This document shows, in pieces, positions 14,411-19,366 of a stretch of DNA of 19,366 nucleotides. The notes under the pieces are model-generated. The model saw only the letters and a program-made list of their open reading frames with translations, searched no databases and was not told where the DNA came from. Made by a program: the position numbers and the translations under genes. Source of the stretch: Oscillospiraceae bacterium. GTDB taxonomy: Bacteria > Bacillota_A > Clostridia > Oscillospirales > Ruminococcaceae. Every line of letters starts with the position of its first letter. Positions within the stretch are counted from its first letter, which is position 1. The stretch spans positions 1-19,366 of the forward strand of contig JAFSHE010000237.1 in NCBI GenBank assembly GCA_017440445.1. Reading direction: 5' to 3'.

Positions 14411-14926
14411 TTATATCTTTCCGTATTTTTCAAAGTATTGTGCAAGCTTTATTATCTCCTCGGCGATAACGGTATCCTTTGCGTTGCCGTTTACCATGCA
14501 CATGCTGTTTCGGCGGTATATCGCAGCACGGGTGTCGTAAAGCTCATGCAGCTGATCGGGGGTGTTGTTTACCACAAGGGGGCGGTTGGTGTCGTCTTTT
14601 ATGCGCCGGTAGCAGTTTTCAAACGAAGTGTTGATGTACACCGAAAGCCCGCTCTGTCTTGCGAAATCCGCAGTATTGTCGTTTATAAGTGCGCCGCCGC
14701 CCGTTGCGATAACATATCCGTCGGAAAGCTCACGTATGTATTTTGCCTCAAGCTCCCTGAAATGCGGCTCGCCATACTGTGCGAATATATCGGGGATGGA
14801 CATGCCCTCACGCTCCACGATAACACGGTCAAGGTCGGTGAATTCCCGCTTCATAAAGCGTGCGACCATTCTTCCTATATGACTTTTGCCGCAGCCCATA
14901 AAGCCGCAGAGATAGATTGAACTCAT
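14411..14926 (-). CDS. aroK: Shikimate kinase
   Basis: This 171-residue protein of usual family length phosphorylates shikimate with ATP in aromatic amino acid synthesis. It shows the Walker A loop GFMGCGKSHIG (8-18), the shikimate-binding DLD (D31, D33), FRELE (56-60), the ATGGG motif (74-78) and the lid arginine in TNRPLV (R115). A His follows GKS where Thr is more common; the Mg-binding Ser is kept, so activity is expected. Its start overlaps the end of aroE by four bases (ATGA), so translation is coupled and the ribosome binding site lies inside aroE. This places the fourth (AroE) and fifth (AroK) shikimate pathway steps side by side. Confidence 0.95.
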   Translation of the reverse strand: MSSIYLCGFMGCGKSHIGRMVARFMKREFTDLDRVIVEREGMSIPDIFAQYGEPHFRELEAKYIRELSDGYVIATGGGALINDNTADFARQSGLSVYINTSFENCYRRIKDDTNRPLVVNNTPDQLHELYDTRAAIYRRNSMCMVNGNAKDTVIAEEIIKLAQYFEKYGKI

Positions 14927-15771
14927 ACCAGCTCCTCCATATCGGAGATAAGCTTGTCTATGTCCTCCTTGTTATAGGAAGCTCCGTCCCATATCTCGTG
15001 GGCAGCCACTGCCTGAAGTACCAGCATAGCCATACCTGTCATAGCCTTTGCGCCCTTTTCACGGGCGGTTTTTGCAAGCAGTGTTTCTCTGGGGTTGTAT
15101 ACAGCGTCGAAAACGAATTTCACTCCGTCCAGTATCTCGGGGGAGCAGGGCATCCTGTCGGTCTTGGGACTCATGCCGATGGGTGTTGCGTTCACGATAA
15201 GGTCTATCTGCGGCATACTGTCGCCGAAATCCTCCTTGCAGAGCGCTCCGCTGCTGAGTACGATGCGCACATCCGCATCGGGCTTTTTCTCCAGTATCTC
15301 CTGTACAGCCTGCTTAGCCAGAGCCTCGTCAGACTTAAGCGCAGCGATGGTGAGATGTCCGCCGCTGAGCGCAGTTTCAATCGCCATCATTCTTCCCACG
15401 CCGCCGCAGCCGATAAGCAGTACGTTTGAGCTGAGGGACGCTCCCATCATTCCGATGGACTTTGTAAAGCCCATTACATCGGTGTTGTAGCCGATCTTCT
15501 CCTCGCCGTTTGCAACGCAGTTTACAGAGCGGTAGCGCTGTGCGCCCTCGGAAAGGGTATCGCAGTAGCCGATGATATCCACCTTGTGCGGGATGGTGAT
15601 GTTGAATCCGTCAAGGCTGTTGAGAAAGTCAAACTTGTCCCTAAGCTCCTCGGGTGCGATGTCGTAGAGCTGATAGTCAACTGTTTCGCCCGAAAGCTCA
15701 AAAAGACGAGTGTGTATCTGAGGGGACAGGGAATGTCCCAGCGGATGACCGATAAGACCGAATTTGCGCAT
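14923..15771 (-). CDS. aroE: Shikimate dehydrogenase
   Basis: This 282-residue protein reduces 3-dehydroshikimate to shikimate with NADPH. Substrate-site motifs are present: GHSLSP (12-17), NITIPHK with the catalytic lysine K63, SVNCVAN (82-88) and GYNTDVMGF with the catalytic Asp D98. The NADP-binding loop is GCGGVGR (121-127), and NATPIGM is also seen. AAGGAG lies 6 bases upstream of the ATG. It is the second gene of the operon, 27 bases after fabD, and overlaps aroK by four bases. All key residues are intact, so the enzyme is expected to be active. Confidence 0.96.
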   Translation of the reverse strand: MRKFGLIGHPLGHSLSPQIHTRLFELSGETVDYQLYDIAPEELRDKFDFLNSLDGFNITIPHKVDIIGYCDTLSEGAQRYRSVNCVANGEEKIGYNTDVMGFTKSIGMMGASLSSNVLLIGCGGVGRMMAIETALSGGHLTIAALKSDEALAKQAVQEILEKKPDADVRIVLSSGALCKEDFGDSMPQIDLIVNATPIGMSPKTDRMPCSPEILDGVKFVFDAVYNPRETLLAKTAREKGAKAMTGMAMLVLQAVAAHEIWDGASYNKEDIDKLISDMEELV

Positions 15772-15798
15772 GATATACTCCTTAAATATAAATGTCAG

Positions 15799-16719
15799 TT
15801 ACTTAAGTGCCTCGAGAGCCTTTTCAAGCGTCTCGCAGTTTTCGATGTTTACAGCGTTTGCACCCTTGAAGGTCTTTTTAACAAGACCTGTCAGCACCTT
15901 GTTGGGACCAAGCTCCACATAGGTGTCTATACCTGCGTCGTTCATGGCGTTCATCTCATCCACGAACTTTACGGGAGAGCAGATATGAGCGGCAAGGTAG
16001 GAGGGCATGTCAGAGAAGTCCTCAAGCTTCTTTCCGTAGAGGTTTGCGTAGAAATCGCAGTTAGGTGTGTTGAATGTGAAATCAGCCACAGCAGCCTTGA
16101 ATTCCTCTGCTGCCCCTGCCATAAGCTTTGTGTGGAATGCAGCGGAAACAGCAAGCTTCATGCAGCGTGCCTTCAGCGCAGAGAGCTTTTCGATGGCCTC
16201 GTCGATGGCTGCTGCTTCGCCTGCGATAACTGTCTGCTCGGGGCTGTTGTAGTTAGCGGGAGCAACAAAGCCGTCTATCTCGGAAAGCACCTTTTCGATG
16301 GTTTCGTTGTCAGAGCGGAGGATAGCTGCCATAGCGCCGCCTGTTGCCTCGGCTGCCTTTGCCATAGCCTCGCTTCTGAGCTTTATAGCCTTGTATGCGT
16401 CCTCAAGTCCGAGCATGCCAGATGCGTACATAGCAGCATACTCGCCGAGGGAATGTCCCGCAACGGCTGCGTTTTCGATGCCGTTTTCTCTCGCAGCGGT
16501 CAATGCGATAAGCGATGTGGTGAAGATGGCGGGCTGTGAAAGACGTGTCTGAGCAAGCTCCTCGGGAGTAGCCTCCGATATCTTCTTCATAAGGTCAAAG
16601 CCCATTATATCCGAGCCGCACTCCAGTATAGTCTTTGCTGCGGAGTACTTTTCCGCAAGCTCTGCACCCATCCCGGGATACTGGCTGCCCTGTCCTGAAA
16701 ATAAAAATACAGTTTTCAT
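15799..16719 (-). CDS. fabD: Malonyl-CoA:ACP transacylase
   Basis: This 306-residue protein moves malonyl from CoA to acyl carrier protein for fatty acid elongation. It shows the FLFSGQGSQYPGMG start, the nucleophile elbow GHSLGEYAA (catalytic Ser S90), the malonyl-binding arginine (R115 in KLRSEAMA), the catalytic His in SAAFHT (H196) and the C-terminal VELGPNKVL motif. GGAGGT lies nine bases before the ATG. It is the first gene of a six-gene leftward operon and is divergent from fabH. In most Firmicutes fabD lies inside the fabH-acpP-fabK-fabD-fabG-fabF run, so its separation here, ahead of shikimate genes, is unusual. Confidence 0.96.
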   Translation of the reverse strand: MKTVFLFSGQGSQYPGMGAELAEKYSAAKTILECGSDIMGFDLMKKISEATPEELAQTRLSQPAIFTTSLIALTAARENGIENAAVAGHSLGEYAAMYASGMLGLEDAYKAIKLRSEAMAKAAEATGGAMAAILRSDNETIEKVLSEIDGFVAPANYNSPEQTVIAGEAAAIDEAIEKLSALKARCMKLAVSAAFHTKLMAGAAEEFKAAVADFTFNTPNCDFYANLYGKKLEDFSDMPSYLAAHICSPVKFVDEMNAMNDAGIDTYVELGPNKVLTGLVKKTFKGANAVNIENCETLEKALEALK

Positions 16720-16748
16720 TTAAAAAATACCTCCAAAATAATAATTTC

Positions 16749-16758
16749 TTTGAACAAA
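16749..16758. promoter_or_regulatory. TTTGnnCAAA half-palindrome downstream of the fabD promoter
   Basis: TTTGAACAAA lies about +14 to +23 from the predicted fabD start site. A matching site, TTTGTGCAAA, lies just after the fabH start site. The TTTG/CAAA arms recall operators of MarR-type fatty acid regulators such as FabT, but this assignment is an inference. Confidence 0.3.
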
Positions 16759-16778
16759 ATCGACTTTTTTGTATGATT

Positions 16779-16807
16779 AGTATAAAAAATCGTTCTTAAC
16801 GTGTTGA
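16779..16807 (-). promoter_or_regulatory. Probable fabD operon promoter
   Basis: On the minus strand TCAACA (16807-16802) and TATACT (16784-16779) are spaced 17 bp apart. The -35 overlaps that of fabH on the other strand within TGTTGACA (16802-16809), so the two promoters would compete for RNA polymerase. Confidence 0.55.
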
Positions 16808-16832
16808 CAAAAAGCCGATTATAGGGTAAAAT
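16804..16832 (+). promoter_or_regulatory. fabH-fabG-fabF promoter
   Basis: TTGACA (16804-16809) and TAAAAT (16827-16832) are spaced 17 bp apart. The predicted start (about 16839) leaves a leader of about 138 bases, which includes an imperfect hairpin TGCGG/CCGCA (16904-16908, 16922-16926). Confidence 0.8.
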
Positions 16833-16846
16833 ATAAATTGGTATTG

Positions 16847-16856
16847 TTTGTGCAAA
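16847..16856. promoter_or_regulatory. TTTGnnCAAA half-palindrome downstream of the fabH promoter
   Basis: TTTGTGCAAA lies about +8 to +17 from the predicted fabH start site and mirrors TTTGAACAAA (16749-16758) across the overlapping -35 boxes. It is a possible operator for coordinate control of both fab transcripts. Confidence 0.3.
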
Positions 16857-16976
16857 GGTGAATTATACGCATTTTTCCAGATAGAATAACATATATATTC
16901 ATCTGCGGCGGCTTTTATACCCCGCAATTATATATTATACAATATTGACCAAATAAAATCAAGGAGATTTTTTATA

Positions 16977-17978
16977 ATGAGCGGAATTGAGATACTGGGA
17001 ACAGGAAGCTATATCCCCGAGTTTATCGCCGACAACGATAAATTTGCTGAATTTCTTGATACCTCAGACGAGTGGATAACTCCTCGTACAGGCATCAAGG
17101 AGCGCCGTATAATGACCGACAAGCCTAACTATTATATGGCTGTACAGGCGGCGAAAAATGCTATTGAAAATGCAAAGATCAGTGCTGAGGATATAGATCT
17201 GGTGCTGGTGTCTACCTGCTCGCCCGATTTCTTTTATCCCGCAATGTCCTGCCTTGTACAGAAGGCTATCGGTGCGGAGAATGCTGCGTGCTTCGATGTC
17301 AACAGCGCATGCACAGGCTTCATCACTGCGCTGGATGTGGCTCAGAAGTATCTTGCCACAGACCATTATAAGACTATCCTTATAGTATCTGCGGAGAAGC
17401 TCTCCAACCATCTCGATTATACCGACCGCTCCATGTGCATCCTTTTCGGTGACGCTGCGGGCGCTGCGGTGGTAAGAAAGTCCGACAAGCCATTCTACTC
17501 CATGCTGGGCGCAGCGGGGGATGAGTTCGAGGCGCTGTACTGCAAGGTGAACTACGATGCAAACTGTCCTTTCCACGGGGATGAGACAGAGTTCTACAAC
17601 AACATTTTCGATACCGAGGCAAAGAATAAGTATCTCCAGTCCGACGGACACGCAGTGTACAAGTTTGCGGTAAATGCCATGAACAAGGCGGTGCGCAACG
17701 TTGCAGAGCAGGGCGGCTACGATATAGCTGATGTGGATCTTGTTATCCCGCATCAGGCAAATCTCAGAATAATAAAAAAGGCTTCCGAAATGCTTGGCAT
17801 AAAAGACAGCGATAAGGTATATACGAACATTCAGCGTCTTGGAAACGTATCCAGTGCGTGCATTCCCGTAGCACTGGACGAGCTCAACCGCAGCGGCAGG
17901 CTCCACAGCGGTATGAAGATATGTTTTGTCGGTTTCGGTGCGGGACTGACATACGGCGCAATAATAATGGAGATCTAA
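16977..17978 (+). CDS. fabH: 3-oxoacyl-ACP synthase III
   Basis: This 333-residue protein condenses acetyl-CoA or another short acyl-CoA with malonyl-ACP to start fatty acid synthesis. The Cys-His-Asn triad is visible: C112 in DVNSACTGF, H259 in IPHQANLRI and N290 in QRLGNVSSA. EWITPRTGIKERR and the thiolase-fold GFGAGLTYG end also fit. Length is typical. AAGGAG lies about ten bases before the ATG. It is the first gene of the rightward fab operon, 36 bases before fabG. Acyl-chain preference, straight or branched, cannot be read from sequence. Confidence 0.96.
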   Translation: MSGIEILGTGSYIPEFIADNDKFAEFLDTSDEWITPRTGIKERRIMTDKPNYYMAVQAAKNAIENAKISAEDIDLVLVSTCSPDFFYPAMSCLVQKAIGAENAACFDVNSACTGFITALDVAQKYLATDHYKTILIVSAEKLSNHLDYTDRSMCILFGDAAGAAVVRKSDKPFYSMLGAAGDEFEALYCKVNYDANCPFHGDETEFYNNIFDTEAKNKYLQSDGHAVYKFAVNAMNKAVRNVAEQGGYDIADVDLVIPHQANLRIIKKASEMLGIKDSDKVYTNIQRLGNVSSACIPVALDELNRSGRLHSGMKICFVGFGAGLTYGAIIMEI

Positions 17979-18014
17979 TCTAACAATAAACACGACAACG
18001 AAAGGAACAACATT

Positions 18015-18758
18015 ATGGCAAAAACAGCGATAATCACAGGCTCCAGCCGCGGAATAGGTGCGGCCATTGCAAAGCGTCTTGCCAAGGACGGCTGCAATAT
18101 CGTTATCAACGATGTATCTCAGGAGGTCCTCGACACTGCGGGCGCAGAGGTCGCAGAGGCCTGCCGTGCTTTCGGCGTAAAGGCTGAGTGCTATGCTGCG
18201 GATGTTTCCGACTACGCACAGTGCGAGGCTATGGTGAAGTGGGTCAAGGAGGAGTTCGGCTCCGTTGACGTACTTGTAAACAATGCGGGAATCACACGAG
18301 ATGGCCTTATGGTACGCATGGATGAGGAAGTTTACGACATGGTCATCCGTATCAACCAGAAGTCTGTATTCAATATGACAAAGCTCTGCGCAGCAGTTAT
18401 GATGCGCCAGAAGAGCGGCAGGATAGTAAATCTCGCTTCTGTTGCGGGACTATACGGCAACCCCGGTCAGATGAACTATTCCGCATCCAAGGGCGCTGTT
18501 ATCGCCATGACAAAGACTACCGCCAAGGAGTTCGGCAGCCGTGGTATCACATGTAATGCAGTAGCTCCCGGCTTTATACAGACTCCCATGACAGATAAGC
18601 TTACAGAGGAGCAGAAGGCTGCTATGCTGCAGATGATCGCCATGAAGCGCTATGGTCAGCCCGAGGAGGTCGCAAGCGTGGTATCGTTCCTTTGCAGCGA
18701 TGACGCATCCTACGTAACAGGACAGGTAATAGAGATAAGCGGCGGACTCAGCATGTAA
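18015..18758 (+). CDS. fabG: 3-oxoacyl-ACP reductase
   Basis: This 247-residue classical short-chain dehydrogenase reduces 3-oxoacyl-ACP with NADPH. It shows the Rossmann loop TGSSRGIG (8-15), NNAG (89-92), N114 in IRINQKSVFN, the catalytic Ser S142, and YxxxK (Y155, K159) in MNYSASKGA. The C-terminal ISGGLSM is the FabG ending. GAAAGGAACAACATT lies before the ATG. The gene lies between fabH and fabF, which supports FabG over a generic SDR. It is followed by a 240-base repeat-rich spacer before fabF. Confidence 0.95.
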   Translation: MAKTAIITGSSRGIGAAIAKRLAKDGCNIVINDVSQEVLDTAGAEVAEACRAFGVKAECYAADVSDYAQCEAMVKWVKEEFGSVDVLVNNAGITRDGLMVRMDEEVYDMVIRINQKSVFNMTKLCAAVMMRQKSGRIVNLASVAGLYGNPGQMNYSASKGAVIAMTKTTAKEFGSRGITCNAVAPGFIQTPMTDKLTEEQKAAMLQMIAMKRYGQPEEVASVVSFLCSDDASYVTGQVIEISGGLSM

Positions 18759-18791
18759 AAAACAATGATATTATAGTGGCAAACGTAGTGA

Positions 18792-18847
18792 TTTGCGAAA
18801 GCAAATCGGTTTTCCATAAGGGAAAACCGAAACGGAGTTTGCAGAAT
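18792..18847. repeat. 56-bp stem-loop repeat, copy 1
   Basis: Copy 1 matches 18892-18947 exactly over its last 45 bases and with three mismatches in its first 11. It contains a 9-bp perfect stem, CGGTTTTCC / GGAAAACCG, with loop ATAAG. An adjacent hairpin ATTTGC-GAAA-GCAAAT (18791-18806) overlaps its left end. Confidence 0.9.
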
Positions 18848-18899
18848 GACCGCTTGCGGTCATTCGGGCATCTGTGCACTTCTCATCGTTTTTTGAGAA
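18845..18899. repeat. Two further stem-loops between the repeat copies
   Basis: AATGACCG-CTTG-CGGTCATT (18845-18864) is a perfect 8-bp stem. TTCTCA...TGAGAA (18880-18899, 6-bp stem) contains a T run, TTTTTT, in its loop. Together with the flanking copies they form a chain of hairpins in the fabG-fabF spacer. Confidence 0.75.
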
Positions 18900-18947
18900 G
18901 GTAAATCGGTTTTCCATAAGGGAAAACCGAAACGGAGTTTGCAGAAT
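18892..18947. repeat. 56-bp stem-loop repeat, copy 2
   Basis: Copy 2 begins exactly 100 bases after copy 1 and carries the same 9-bp stem CGGTTTTCC / GGAAAACCG. It ends about 50 bases before the fabF start codon. The rest of the 240-base spacer holds no gene. Confidence 0.9.
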
Positions 18948-18998
18948 TATCGGAAGATCAAATAGAAAAAATGAACAAATATCGGAGGATATAACTGA

Positions 18999-19366
18999 AT
19001 GGAAAGAAGAGTAGTTATCACAGGTCTCGGCGCTGTAACTCCCTGTGGAAATACAGTTGACGAACTCTGGAACAATCTTATGGCAGGAAAGCACGGCTTT
19101 GAGCTTGCTCCCTGGTTCGGCGAGCAGGAGCCTGACAATCTTGGCATAGTAGCTAAAGTTAAGGATTTTGACGCATCCGAGTACTTTGACAAGAAGGAGC
19201 TGCGCAGAAACGATGTTATCGTTCAGTACGCAGTATATGCGGCTATGAACGCCCTCAAGGACGCTGGTACAGATTTCAAGGACCTCGACCCGTTCCGTGT
19301 GGGAACCATCATAGGCAGCGGTATCGGCGGTATCTGCACCACAGAGGACGAGATACTCACATATCA
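18999..19366 (+). CDS. fabF: 3-oxoacyl-ACP synthase II, N-terminal part (runs off right edge)
   Basis: The first 122 codons encode MERRVVITGLGAVTPCGNTV, followed by KVKDFDASEYFDKKELRRND and VGTIIGSGIGG, the conserved N-terminus of FabF-type ketoacyl-ACP synthases, which elongate acyl-ACP by condensation with malonyl-ACP. The Cys-His-His active site lies beyond the edge. GGAGG lies ten bases upstream of the ATG. It is third in the rightward fab operon after fabH and fabG, separated from fabG by the stem-loop repeat spacer. FabB cannot be formally excluded, but Firmicutes normally carry FabF. Confidence 0.93.
   Translation, partial: MERRVVITGLGAVTPCGNTVDELWNNLMAGKHGFELAPWFGEQEPDNLGIVAKVKDFDASEYFDKKELRRNDVIVQYAVYAAMNALKDAGTDFKDLDPFRVGTIIGSGIGGICTTEDEILTY

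Noticed and set aside
15586..16539. 317-codon plus-strand frame, Cys/Val/His rich
   Set aside because: It is antisense to fabD (and the end of aroE), which have intact catalytic motifs; long antisense frames are common with this codon use.
16720..16976. FapR operator
   Set aside because: No sequence resembling the TTAGTACC-type FapR palindrome was found; only the TTTGnnCAAA sites stand out.
17064..17993. 309-codon minus-strand frame
   Set aside because: It is antisense to fabH, whose Cys-His-Asn triad is intact; no ribosome site or promoter is seen for the antisense frame.
18792..18947. CRISPR array
   Set aside because: Only two repeat copies with a 44-base gap, each internally palindromic over most of its length, lying inside an operon with no cas genes.
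18771..19094. 107-codon minus-strand frame over the fabG-fabF spacer
   Set aside because: It is made largely of the hairpin repeats and the antisense of fabF; the repeated peptide only mirrors the DNA repeat.

Overview
The window looks like chromosomal DNA of a low-to-moderate GC Gram-positive anaerobe of the Clostridia, most like Ruminococcus/Oscillospiraceae. This is an inference from strong AGGAGG-type ribosome binding sites, near-consensus TTGACA-N17-TATAAT promoters, a two-subunit class I fumarase alpha chain, the GalK and RodA sequence style and a type II fatty acid synthesis cluster. No rRNA, tRNA, CRISPR array, transposase or phage gene was seen.

Layout. (1) 1-581 is the start of nadB (L-aspartate oxidase), leftward. 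It is separated by a hairpin-rich spacer from rightward hflX (841-2076), which has a perfect promoter and a structured leader with a possible 15-residue leader peptide. (2) Leftward rodA-galK (4573 to 2128) converges on hflX at a strong terminator. (3) 4885-6885 is a free-standing, AT-rich accessory gene with its own perfect promoter and terminator. It encodes Sel1-like repeats, a coiled coil and a C-terminal domain with an RNPAAH motif of HEPN type; it is the best candidate here for a poorly described system. (4) 6967-9525 is a leftward multi-sensor protein (PAS, PocR-like, GAF) ending in GGDEF and EAL domains that have both lost their catalytic signatures. (5) 9827-11337 is a leftward ECF sigma factor coupled to a one-pass membrane protein, probably its anti-sigma factor. 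A striking array of four GGTTRCAA-like repeats at exact 11-bp spacing lies upstream of it. (6) A 135-bp element with inverted ends (11450-11584) follows. (7) A six-gene leftward operon, fabD-aroE-aroK-amidohydrolase-GNAT-ttdA (16719 to 11590), comes next. (8) Divergent from it is fabH-fabG-fabF (16977 to beyond the right edge), with two copies of a 56-bp stem-loop repeat exactly 100 bp apart between fabG and fabF.

How they work together. fabD, fabH, fabG and fabF supply malonyl-ACP formation, initiation, ketoreduction and elongation of fatty acid synthesis. They are split over two divergent transcripts whose -35 boxes overlap and whose start sites are each followed by a TTTGnnCAAA half-palindrome, suggesting shared control. 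aroE and aroK are two consecutive shikimate pathway steps carried on the fabD transcript. RodA serves cell-wall elongation, GalK galactose use, HflX ribosome rescue and NadB NAD synthesis. All functions are read from sequence motifs only; no searches were run.
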